Assembly (NCBI GenBank): GCA_031255495.1
Contig: JAIRSK010000064.1
Coordinates: 1 to 15,923 of the forward strand
From: Endomicrobiellum devescovinae
GTDB lineage: Bacteria > Elusimicrobiota > Endomicrobiia > Endomicrobiales > Endomicrobiaceae
Reading direction: 5' to 3'
DNA: 15,923 nt
Both the position numbers and the translations under genes were made by a program. This document shows, piece after piece, positions 1 to 7,762 of the stretch. Positions within the stretch are counted from its first letter, which is position 1. Every line of letters starts with the position of its first letter. Under the pieces are notes generated by a model. It ran no database searches. It was given only the letters and a program-made list of their open reading frames with translations, and was not told the origin of the DNA.

Positions 1-3000
1 TCAATATTAACGCCGCATTGGGTAGCAAACAGTGCAGGGTATTCAGTATCATTTGTTGTAGGGAAAGATGGTCAAATTGAAGAGATGAAGTGTGTGAGGG
101 GCGAAGAATTTCCAAATAAGAGAGCCGTTGAGATTTTTGATGGAGTTAAACAAAAGCGCGATAAATTTTATACAAGAGTTTTTAAAAAAAATAATTATAC
201 AATACCAAAAAGAAAAGGATTTAAGGTAAAAGGAGTTAAAGTACAAGCAGAAGACTTTGAAAAAGAGTATCCAATAACAAGTTCATATTTTACAATTCCT
301 CCAGCGGATATTAAGGGACAATTAAAGATTACATTGGTGTGGGAACAAGATAGAGAAAAATCAGTTGAATCTGCAGAGGCGTCAAAGCCGCTTGAAAAAT
401 CATCAAAGAGTGCGGGAATGACGGCGTTAGTAAGTTTCATAGTGTCAAACATTTCAGTTGTATTTTTGGTTTTAATTCCATTTATGTCTTGGGCGTTGCC
501 GTTTATGCTTATTCCTCTTGCTGTTATGATTCCCTGTGGTATTGTGGCTTCTTTTGAGTTTTGGCAAGATATTGAAATATCAGATGCTAGGAACAAACTT
601 AGCAGGCAAGAACAGTCTTTTGAAACACAATTTCGTACAATTGAAACACAACTTCGTACAATGCTTCCAGATGATTTCAATGACGACATAGTAGAATTTG
701 GTTCTGATATGGAACCAGGTGTTGTTATGCATTATGACCAAGTTAAAGATAAAATAGTCGTGAATTTTTTATTGGCAAGACATCTATTTTTTGATGAATC
801 TGGGGAAAAGCCTAAAAACAAAAAACTATTCCATATTTTTCTAAAACATGAGTTAGCGCATAGAGAGTTTGCAAATCCTCGAAACAAAGTCCGTTTCTTC
901 ATACACAATAATTTTCCTTGGCTTGAAGAATTCTTTGTTTCTTTTGGCGATGCCTTTAGACCACTCAACTTCAAAACCATGCCTCAAGAGGCTTCAGGTG
1001 ACGAACTTGTGAAAAACCTTCTAAAACAGAATAGTGGTTGGCTTACTGGATTCTTTAACAGCATTTTTCCAAACGGTCTGGAAGGTTTGAGTGACAAGGA
1101 AATTGAACAAAGGTTTAATGATTTTATTAAAGCAAATAAAAATGTACCTCCTGAATTTAAAATATTGAGCAGATATGAAATTAATAGACTAATTTATGAA
1201 GCTAATAGACTAAATACAGAATACTTGAAAAAAGAAGCAGATCTCCAAACAGCTAAGAATTGGATTGAAAGTACATTTAACAGCATTTTCCAAGATGAGC
1301 TGGAACATTTGGGATACGAGGAAATTGAACAAAGGTTTGATGGTTTTATTGAAGCAAATGAAAATGTTTTACCTGATGCTTTTAAAAGATTGAGCAAATC
1401 TGAAATTAATAGACTACTTAGAAAATACTTTGACACAGAAACATCTTTTCAAACAGCTAAGAATTGGATTGAAAGTACACTTAACAGCATTTTTCCAAAC
1501 GGTCTGAAAGGTTTGAGTGACAAGGAAATTGAACAAAGGTTTGATGGTTTTATTGAAACAAATAAAGATAAAGGTGTTATACCTGTTGCTTTTAAAAGAT
1601 TGAGCAAATCTAAAATTAATAGACTAATTACAGAATACTTTGCTCCCCAAAGAACACAACTACAATTGGAAATATATCAAGCTCAAAGCCAATTGGACAA
1701 GGATATATTTGAGCAGACCAAAGATAGTCAAGCGAGTCTACCGAAACCAGGGGGGCTACCGAGGGAATTAGTAGTAGATACGAAACAAGCGGGGTTGGAT
1801 CCAGAAAACCTTATGAGCATTGCAATAGATTATGCCAAAAGTGGAAAGATTGCAGAGTCTGATTTTAAGCGCTTAATATGGACTCTCGAACGTTTGCTTG
1901 ATGATTCTGTTCCAAGATATTATGATGAACGAGATTCTGAGGTAACTCGAGTTACAGATTTACTTTCTGTTGAGAATATAGGGTACAATTTAAGAGAGGG
2001 TAATGTAGCGGATGTTTTACCAGATATATTAGAATTTGTTATGATTGCTATAAAGGGGTTAGTTAAAGTTCCTTTTGAGAAGGTTGATAGCTTAGCGTCA
2101 TTTTTAGATAAAGAAGGAAATCCAGAAATAAATCCTGCATTTGTTCAAGGAGATATTAACTGGTTATATAGAGCAGTTTCTCTAGCGCGGTTTAGTATAT
2201 TTTTATGCACTGCTACCTACAAAGGAGCAGAGTCCAACAGAGAAGAGATAGTCGAATCATTACTCAACTCATTTAAGTTTCTCGAGATTGCATTGGAAAG
2301 ATTACGGGTTCACTTACCTGCTGAGAGTATAGGTAGAGAAAGTGCAAGAAAAGATTTAGAGGAAACATATAAATACCATATTCAAATAGTTGAAGAACTT
2401 CTTGATCAATCAACAGACACTAATAATTTCCAAGGAGTTACTCAAGAATTATTAGATAAAATGAGAGAGTTCGCCCAAAGGCTTCCTAAAAGTGATTATC
2501 CACAACAACCTGAAGAATCTGAGGCGAGCGTAGAATCTAGGGCTGTTCAACAGCAACAGCAAGAAAAATCAGTTGAATCTGCAGAAAGCACAGCGGAAGC
2601 TGCTTTGAAAATAGGAGCAGAATTAGCTATGAGTTCTGCAGCATTGACAGCGTCTAACGTTTTATCGCTAGAGCTAATTGAGTCAATGAAAGTAGCCATG
2701 AATTCTTTTGCTGATTTTGAAAGGTTTCAGTTAGCTGAAATACAAAAAGCTGAACAAATAGCTAAAGCTAACAATTATTCTGATAGCAGTAGTGAAGAAA
2801 AAAAAGAACTGATAAATAGGCTTTTAAAGGTATTACCGTCAGATTTAGCGGCTGAATTTATGCAACATTTTAGTAATGAAGAAATCAAAGAAACAGGGGT
2901 AGTAATGTCGTATAATCCAGAAAGCGATGTTATACGTGTTAATTACGCTCTGTTAAGAGCAATGTTTATTGATGAAAGTGGTGAAAATATAAAAAACATT

Positions 3001-5169
3001 GATTTATTCAAAGTGTTTGTAAAGCATGAGCTTAAACATAGGGAATTTGCAAAATCTAGTAATCCTTTATACAAATCAGTGCATGCTATAAGCTCTTTAG
3101 AGGAATTTTTTGTATCAATGGGAGATATATACACTTGGCAGGAATTACATGGACAACAAGGATCTCTTATATCTTATAATGATATATTTAGATTTATATT
3201 ATCAAATGCTAAATATATCAGTATTCTAGCTAATATAACTTTGGAAGAAGCAACGATAATAGCAAATCTTGCTGCCATACAAGAAGAAGGAGATCCGTAT
3301 TCATTTGACATAAATGATGATAAAAAAAGTCTAAGATTAGTTGTCGTAGATTCAGTCGATGGGTTAAGTAATTCTGATGCCTTAAGCAATGCTCAGACAT
3401 GGACGCAAAACGGGTATTCGGCAGCACTTATTGAACATCTGCCTAGTGAAGGTTACCTTAATGACCGCTATGTAATGCCTTCTTATAATATCTCTTTTGG
3501 AGAAATGGTTTATGAAGTATATATTAGACAAGTAAACGGAGTGCACTTTATAGGACTCAAACTAAAAAGTGGGCAAGACACAACTCAAAACTTTGCTGCA
3601 GCCGTTCAATTCTTTGCAAACGATATTAATACTAATGCTAGACTTCGCCAGGCTTTTGGATCTTTATCTAAACTTAAAGATTCTAACCCTTCGTATGGAA
3701 TAGAGAAAGATCTTGAAATAAACAATAATGGTGTAGTAATGATAGATTTTATAGGTATGCAAATTGAGCCTGACACTATTGAGGCTACTCAAAAATTGTA
3801 TCAACCAGAAGAGTTTTCTTCTGGATTAAATGGCACTTATACTGTAGTTGATATGCCAATCACTAATGATACTCTTACGGAAGTAGAACAAGATATAAAA
3901 GCTAGTATGTTACATAAATTAGATAGACCTGAGAAATTTTATCAAGTAGATATACCTGATTTAAAATTATCAGATAGTAATTTTATTGAAAGAGCTGTGA
4001 AAATAAAAAAGAAAGAAGGTGCAACTACGCTAATTCTTAATATTAACGACTTAGATCTTAATATGCTCTCTTCTGAAAGTATGATAGAGACTTTAAAAGG
4101 ATTTATAGCTATTGTTCATTCTTTTGAACTAACTGCAACCATTCAAATAGATGCATCAAAGATAAATGAAGAACTAAGCAGAAGCGTACTAGCGATTGGA
4201 TTTGACGGAATAAGTATAGAGGCACAAGACATTGAGGATGTTAATTTATTAAGACAGATTCTTGAGGAACTTACAATAGCATCTAGAGAAAATTCAATAA
4301 GCGAAAAGAATACAATTCATCTAAAAAATCAGTCCGTGAGAGATAGCTTAGGAGATTTAGCTGGAATGAATGTTTTAACTATAACTAAAATTGATGAAGA
4401 AACACATCAAGCCGAGCTTGATGCTAATCAAGCTCGGGAAGCAATAGAATTAGGTTATGAAAGAGGGAGAAGAGTGCTAGAACAGAAAATTAGTATGGAT
4501 GCCAAAAATATAAGGGCTTTACTGAATATAATTACGCAAGATTCATCAACAATTTCAGCGGGTGAAATTATGCAAGCTGTAGAAAATGCAGGTATAAACG
4601 CCATACTACAAAAACATATTGGAATTATACTAAAAGGCGTAGATAGCAATTTAACAGGAACAAATACAAAAGTATTAGAAGCTATAGGATTTGTTAGAGG
4701 GTTAATAGAAGCTTATACTATAAGCAGATACTTAGAAACATTTTCAATATCATTTGAAATGTTTAACACAAATGATTTAAATGAGATAAGAGCTTTAGGC
4801 GCCTTATTGACAGCTTTGCTTATTATAGATAGAGATAATAAATTCTTTAAAGATAGCTTTGCTTTAAGATCACTTTTTGAACAAGCCAATGCAGTTTTTG
4901 GAGAATTATCAACAGAAGATAGTTTGTCAGATCTTAAAAAACAGATTATATCATTTGCTAACTTAGTTGTTGAAAGATTTGAGGAGAGAAAGAGTATTGA
5001 TGATATAGCCTTAGATAAGGGTAATCCTTCGCAAAAACTTTATATGAGTTTAGCTGTAGTTAATGATTTAATAAATAAAATATCATTTAGCAATATAATT
5101 GATAATGCCAAGAGGAGAGCTCTTGGATCTACAAAACAACAAACAAGAAGTATCTTGGGAGCTGCATAA
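1..5169 (+). CDS. Giant multidomain protein with two HExxH metallopeptidase-like domains (5' end outside window)
   Basis: The frame is open from base 1 through 1,722 codons to TAA at 5167-5169, so the true start lies upstream; the first in-window ATG (85) has no convincing ribosome binding site. I do not recognise the family. Counting residues from base 1, a strongly hydrophobic stretch (about 140-186) could form two membrane helices. Next comes a domain with HELAH (H283, E284, H287) followed by LEEFFVS (E309/E310). This HExxH...E spacing is that of gluzincin-type zinc peptidases. Three tandem repeats follow (about 347-547), then a largely helical region. A Gln/Ser/Glu-rich linker with five Gln (about 840-870) leads to a second copy of the metallopeptidase-like domain, HELKH (H1009, E1010, H1013) and LEEFFVS (E1034/E1035). 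The remaining ~690 residues are mixed alpha/beta, then helical, with no motif I can name. Peptidase activity is inferred from the motif. The hydrophobic hairpin suggests membrane anchoring. The gene is convergent with the anion transporter. Confidence 0.9.
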   Translation, partial: SILTPHWVANSAGYSVSFVVGKDGQIEEMKCVRGEEFPNKRAVEIFDGVKQKRDKFYTRVFKKNNYTIPKRKGFKVKGVKVQAEDFEKEYPITSSYFTIPPADIKGQLKITLVWEQDREKSVESAEASKPLEKSSKSAGMTALVSFIVSNISVVFLVLIPFMSWALPFMLIPLAVMIPCGIVASFEFWQDIEISDARNKLSRQEQSFETQFRTIETQLRTMLPDDFNDDIVEFGSDMEPGVVMHYDQVKDKIVVNFLLARHLFFDESGEKPKNKKLFHIFLKHELAHREFANPRNKVRFFIHNNFPWLEEFFVSFGDAFRPLNFKTMPQEASGDELVKNLLKQNSGWLTGFFNSIFPNGLEGLSDKEIEQRFNDFIKANKNVPPEFKILSRYEINRLIYEANRLNTEYLKKEADLQTAKNWIESTFNSIFQDELEHLGYEEIEQRFDGFIEANENVLPDAFKRLSKSEINRLLRKYFDTETSFQTAKNWIESTLNSIFPNGLKGLSDKEIEQRFDGFIETNKDKGVIPVAFKRLSKSKINRLITEYFAPQRTQLQLEIYQAQSQLDKDIFEQTKDSQASLPKPGGLPRELVVDTKQAGLDPENLMSIAIDYAKSGKIAESDFKRLIWTLERLLDDSVPRYYDERDSEVTRVTDLLSVENIGYNLREGNVADVLPDILEFVMIAIKGLVKVPFEKVDSLASFLDKEGNPEINPAFVQGDINWLYRAVSLARFSIFLCTATYKGAESNREEIVESLLNSFKFLEIALERLRVHLPAESIGRESARKDLEETYKYHIQIVEELLDQSTDTNNFQGVTQELLDKMREFAQRLPKSDYPQQPEESEASVESRAVQQQQQEKSVESAESTAEAALKIGAELAMSSAALTASNVLSLELIESMKVAMNSFADFERFQLAEIQKAEQIAKANNYSDSSSEEKKELINRLLKVLPSDLAAEFMQHFSNEEIKETGVVMSYNPESDVIRVNYALLRAMFIDESGENIKNIDLFKVFVKHELKHREFAKSSNPLYKSVHAISSLEEFFVSMGDIYTWQELHGQQGSLISYNDIFRFILSNAKYISILANITLEEATIIANLAAIQEEGDPYSFDINDDKKSLRLVVVDSVDGLSNSDALSNAQTWTQNGYSAALIEHLPSEGYLNDRYVMPSYNISFGEMVYEVYIRQVNGVHFIGLKLKSGQDTTQNFAAAVQFFANDINTNARLRQAFGSLSKLKDSNPSYGIEKDLEINNNGVVMIDFIGMQIEPDTIEATQKLYQPEEFSSGLNGTYTVVDMPITNDTLTEVEQDIKASMLHKLDRPEKFYQVDIPDLKLSDSNFIERAVKIKKKEGATTLILNINDLDLNMLSSESMIETLKGFIAIVHSFELTATIQIDASKINEELSRSVLAIGFDGISIEAQDIEDVNLLRQILEELTIASRENSISEKNTIHLKNQSVRDSLGDLAGMNVLTITKIDEETHQAELDANQAREAIELGYERGRRVLEQKISMDAKNIRALLNIITQDSSTISAGEIMQAVENAGINAILQKHIGIILKGVDSNLTGTNTKVLEAIGFVRGLIEAYTISRYLETFSISFEMFNTNDLNEIRALGALLTALLIIDRDNKFFKDSFALRSLFEQANAVFGELSTEDSLSDLKKQIISFANLVVERFEERKSIDDIALDKGNPSQKLYMSLAVVNDLINKISFSNIIDNAKRRALGSTKQQTRSILGAA
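354..377 (+). repeat. 24-base direct repeat, copy 1 (matches 2562-2585)
   Basis: The 24 bases here are identical to 2562-2585 and encode KSVESAE in the same reading frame. Each copy lies roughly 300-450 bases before a HExxH metallopeptidase-like domain (661-966 and 2833-3132). This suggests the linker was duplicated together with the domain. The protein copies of the domain have diverged considerably, so retention of an exact 24-base match may reflect later exchange. Confidence 0.75.
1039..1641 (+). repeat. Three tandem ~204-222-bp in-frame repeats
   Basis: Copies begin at about 1039, 1261 and 1465, at a Trp codon each time. Each encodes about 68-74 residues of the pattern W-(5)-NSIF-(8)-EIEQRF-(3)-FI-(n)-INRL. 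Copies 1 and 3 are nearly identical at DNA level in the first half (from AACAGCATTTTTCC through GACAAGGAAATTGAACAAAG). Copies 2 and 3 are nearly identical in the bases preceding the Trp codon (CAAACAGCTAAGAAT) and in the second half. Copy 1 carries about 18 extra bases near its end. The chimeric similarity points to recent duplication with recombination or gene conversion between copies. Confidence 0.9.
2562..2585 (+). repeat. 24-base direct repeat, copy 2 (matches 354-377)
   Basis: This is the second copy of the KSVESAE-encoding linker. It follows a run of five glutamine codons and precedes the second metallopeptidase-like domain of the giant protein. Confidence 0.75.
4412..4437. other. Perfect 11-bp hairpin with 4-base loop inside the giant gene
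   Basis: CCGAGCTTGAT (4412-4422), loop GCTA, then ATCAAGCTCGG (4427-4437). The arms are perfectly complementary and richer in G+C than the surrounding sequence. It is translated in frame as part of AELDANQARE, and no T-run follows, so it does not look like an intrinsic terminator. Its role is unknown; it could be a small palindromic element inserted in frame, an mRNA structure, or chance. Confidence 0.6.
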
Positions 5170-5180
5170 GCATATTTGAA

Positions 5181-6881
5181 CTATTTAGAAGATGAATAGA
5201 TATTAAATGTTTTATTGTATTCTTCAAGGTATGTTATGTATTCTTCAGCTTTTCTAAACGCAGTGTCTATGTTCATTGCGAAATTTGATCTGCCTAAAAT
5301 GTCTATAAAGCCGTAATTTTTTAATACTTTTAAAGGCTGCTTTTGTATCTGACATAATATAAGACAAGTGTTTGTTGCGGCGCATTTCTTGTAAATTTTA
5401 TACAGTGCGTGGTATCCTGTTGCGTCCATAGCAGGTACTTTCCTCATTCTAAGTATTATAACTTTACAATTTTGAACTTTTTCTATGTACTCTACAAATG
5501 TGCTTGTTGCTCCGAAAAAGAAAGGTCCATTAATTTCATACAAAATTACCCCTTTCATATTTTTTCTGCTTTCAAGTTCGCTTTCGTCAATCCCTTCGTA
5601 TGCGTTGTCTGACGAATCATCAATATTTGCAATATCAGCCATTCTTTTCATAAATAAGAAAGATGCTAACACCATACCTATTTCAATCGCATAAACTAGA
5701 TTTACGAAGATTGTTAAAGCAAATGTTGTAAGCATAACTAGAGAATCGCTTAGTGGAGCTTTGAAGAGTTCTTTGAAAGCTTCAAAATCCATCATTCTAT
5801 AAGCTACGGTAAAAAGTATAACTGCAAGCGTTACCATAGGTATAAGAACAATGTACTTCATGAGCGCAAGTAATATTATGAAAATAAAAATTGCGTGGGC
5901 TATACCTGCGATCGGCGTTCTTCCGCCATTGTTAACATTTGCGGCTGTTCTTGCTATTGCTCCTGTAGCTGGAATTCCGCCAAATACGGCAGAGCCTATG
6001 TTTGCTATTCCTTGAGCTATAAGCTCTGTATTTGATCTATGCTTTTTGCCTATCATTCCGTCGGCTACTACAGCAGATAACAAAGATTCTATGCCTGCAA
6101 GTATTGCTATAGTCAAAGCAGGCTGAAACAGTTTTCCTATTATTTCAAAGCTCAGCACAGGCATTTGCGGTGAATAAACCATACTGTTGGTTATATCCCC
6201 AAAATGCGAGTATATAGTTTCAATATTCAGGTTTAAAAATTTTACCGATACTGTTGAAAGTACTAATGCTGCTAAAGGCGCAGGGAAAAATTTAAATTTT
6301 TTAGGATAATAACGCATAAAAAGCAAAGTACATATGCCCATGCCAAACGTTTGAATATTTACCTTGCTGAAGCTCTTTATGTATAGCGTCCATTTGTCAA
6401 TAAAATTAGATGGTATAGACGCAAGTCCGAGTCCAAAGAAATCATTGATCTGGGTTGAAAATAAAACGACTGCAATTCCGCTTGTAAAACCTATCGTTAT
6501 AGGATCGGGAATGTATCGTATAATTTTCCCAAACTTTAAAAGACCCATTACTATCAAAAATATTCCAGCCATTGCAGTTGCGGTTATAAGTCCACTTGTC
6601 CCGTAGTTCTGTATTATTCCATAGACTATAACTACAAAAGCTCCAGTAGGTCCTCCTATCTGTACGCGGCTCCCTCCAAAAAACGAAATAAAAAAACCTG
6701 CGATTACTGCCGTTATAAGCCCTTTTCCCGGCATAACCCCAGAAGCAATTCCGAATGCTATAGAAAGCGGAATTGCTACAAAAGCTACTATAAGCCCGGC
6801 ATTTATATCTGTGATTATTCGGGTTGTTGTAAATTCTTGCGGTCTATTTTTTATCAGAGTAAATAATTTTGGTTTAAACAT
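5181..6881 (-). CDS. SulP-family anion transporter with C-terminal STAS domain
   Basis: This is a 566-residue inner-membrane transporter of the SLC26/SulP family. Members carry sulfate, bicarbonate or C4-dicarboxylates, and the substrate cannot be decided from sequence. The N-terminal signature is clear: DINAGLIVAFVAIPLSIAFGIASG (about 25-48, shown here as one family block), FFGGSRVQIGGPTGAF (67-82) in the TM3 region, and many further hydrophobic segments to about 410. An acidic linker (DDSSDNAYEG) leads to a STAS domain (about 443-550). Its switch loop reads MDATG (D486, T488) where anti-sigma antagonist relatives have D-S-x-G. Full length for the family. The ATG at 6881 gives the complete first helix, but the ribosome binding site is weak (GAG 11 bases upstream). 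It ends 11 bases from the end of the convergent giant gene with no obvious terminator between them. A broken nucleotidyltransferase gene abuts its start. Confidence 0.93.
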   Translation of the reverse strand: MFKPKLFTLIKNRPQEFTTTRIITDINAGLIVAFVAIPLSIAFGIASGVMPGKGLITAVIAGFFISFFGGSRVQIGGPTGAFVVIVYGIIQNYGTSGLITATAMAGIFLIVMGLLKFGKIIRYIPDPITIGFTSGIAVVLFSTQINDFFGLGLASIPSNFIDKWTLYIKSFSKVNIQTFGMGICTLLFMRYYPKKFKFFPAPLAALVLSTVSVKFLNLNIETIYSHFGDITNSMVYSPQMPVLSFEIIGKLFQPALTIAILAGIESLLSAVVADGMIGKKHRSNTELIAQGIANIGSAVFGGIPATGAIARTAANVNNGGRTPIAGIAHAIFIFIILLALMKYIVLIPMVTLAVILFTVAYRMMDFEAFKELFKAPLSDSLVMLTTFALTIFVNLVYAIEIGMVLASFLFMKRMADIANIDDSSDNAYEGIDESELESRKNMKGVILYEINGPFFFGATSTFVEYIEKVQNCKVIILRMRKVPAMDATGYHALYKIYKKCAATNTCLILCQIQKQPLKVLKNYGFIDILGRSNFAMNIDTAFRKAEEYITYLEEYNKTFNIYSSSK

Positions 6882-7017
6882 TTTTTAACTAGCTCAATTT
6901 TATTAAAATTATTTTCAATTGAAGACTTAAATTCATTTGAAATGTCATTTAAATCAACAATGTTACTTTATAAGGCAGAAAAGGATCTTCAAAATCAGCG
7001 GTGGATAACTTGGAGAG
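6854..7017 (-). pseudogene. Frameshifted C-terminal remnant of a minimal nucleotidyltransferase (MNT) gene
   Basis: On the minus strand one frame encodes LSKLSTADFEDPFLPYKV (7017 down to 6964) and then runs into a stop at 6951-6949. The next frame continues with IVDLNDISNEFKSSIENNF (from 6961 downward) and stops at 6856-6854. Adding one base near 6963 would join them as LPYKVDIVDLNDIS. That is the typical C-terminal strand and helix of MNT-type nucleotidyltransferases such as Haemophilus HI0073, with pattern E-x-S-x-LP-[WFY]-[KR]-VD-[LIV]-[LV]-D-...-F+..I. The family's GSRA/G and SDxDL catalytic motifs, expected upstream (7018-7240), are not recognisable, so the gene appears decayed. Such proteins are often the antitoxin-like partner in HEPN/MNT modules; no HEPN partner is visible. 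The last 28 bases overlap the start of the transporter gene. Confidence 0.6.
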
Positions 7018-7242
7018 TTTTATAAAACCTTTATTATTTTTAAATATCCTTAAGTAGAGCAATTCTACATAACAAAAATGCTTTCATCAAGCTTTTGCTT
7101 ATAATGTAAAACTTGAAAATTTGGAACTTTTTAATTTAAAATACAAAATTTTGCAAAAGGTTATATAAATTTAAGTACCTCATTACGCTAAAATTTTGAT
7201 ATAGTAAACTTAAGTTTATGTAAAAATTTGTGGTGTTTATAA
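6882..7242. other. Divergent intergenic region between the transporter and folK
   Basis: These 361 bases contain no intact gene. The part next to the transporter holds the nucleotidyltransferase remnant. The remaining part (7018-7242) is very AT-rich and has many stops in all frames. It contains a perfect TATAAT at 7100-7105, but without a matching upstream hexamer, and a better spaced promoter candidate directly before folK. The transporter must be transcribed leftward from somewhere in this region; I see no convincing promoter for it. Confidence 0.6.
7196..7224 (+). promoter_or_regulatory. Candidate sigma-70-type promoter for the folK-uvrA cluster
   Basis: TTGATA (7196-7201) and TGTAAA (7219-7224) are 17 bases apart, ending 18 bases before the folK ATG. 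The -35 element matches 5 of 6 consensus positions and the -10 element 4 of 6. In such AT-rich DNA partial matches are common, so this is only a candidate. Confidence 0.35.
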
Positions 7243-7737
7243 ATGAATAACGTAATATGCTTAGGATTAGGTTCAAATATTGGCGACAGGGTTGAAAATA
7301 TAATTTTTGCTTTGTCTGTTTTGCAAAGCAGCGGCTTTGTTAACATAAAAAAAATCTCATCTTTTTACGAAACGTCTCCAATAGGACCAAAGCAAAGAAA
7401 ATTTTATAACATTGCAGTTAAAGCAAACACGTCTTTAAATCCTCATGATTTGCTTTCTATTATAAAACAAACTGAAGAACTTATGGGACGGGGAAAAACT
7501 TTACATTGGGGACCACGCGTAATAGACGTAGATATTCTGTTCTTTAACCGTATTGTTATTGCTGAAAAAAACTTGATAGTTCCCCATAAAGAAATACAAA
7601 ACAGACTTTTTGTGTTGGCTCCACTTAACGAGATTTCTAAAAATTTTATATGCCCGATTTCAAATAAAAAAATAGGCGTTATTTTGAATGAAAAATTATT
7701 GACACTAAGATGTCAAAAGGTTAAAATATTATGTTAA
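7243..7737 (+). CDS. folK: 2-amino-4-hydroxy-6-hydroxymethyldihydropteridine pyrophosphokinase (HPPK)
   Basis: Transfers pyrophosphate from ATP to 6-hydroxymethyl-7,8-dihydropterin, the step before dihydropteroate synthase in folate synthesis. The 164 residues match the family length. Family marks: GLGSNIGDR (8-16), SSFYETSPIGP (39-49), WGPRVIDVDIL (89-99) with the two Mg-binding aspartates D95 and D97, VPH (113-115) and R121. The residue before WGPR is His88, where the enzyme commonly has Arg (R88 in E. coli), and the second basic residue of the catalytic loop is Lys (GRGK); both look like tolerable changes. GGTG at 7232-7235, seven bases before ATG, supports the start. It is the first gene of the cluster, 25 bases before panB; folK next to panB-panC is also the E. 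coli arrangement. Confidence 0.95.
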   Translation: MNNVICLGLGSNIGDRVENIIFALSVLQSSGFVNIKKISSFYETSPIGPKQRKFYNIAVKANTSLNPHDLLSIIKQTEELMGRGKTLHWGPRVIDVDILFFNRIVIAEKNLIVPHKEIQNRLFVLAPLNEISKNFICPISNKKIGVILNEKLLTLRCQKVKILC

Positions 7738-7762
7738 ACGATGCTGGCAAAAAAGGTGAAAA

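Noticed and set aside
195..689. 164-codon minus-strand open frame inside the giant gene
   Set aside because: Lies entirely antisense to a clearly coding frame with domain content; its translation is Ser/Ile-rich with no recognisable motif, typical of a shadow of an AT-rich coding strand.
4412..4437. Hairpin considered as an intrinsic terminator
   Set aside because: It is within an open reading frame and followed by GAAGCAATAG, not a T-run.
7100..7105. Perfect TATAAT as the main folK promoter
   Set aside because: No acceptable -35 hexamer 16-18 bases upstream, and it is ~140 bases from the ATG; isolated TATAAT is frequent in AT-rich DNA.
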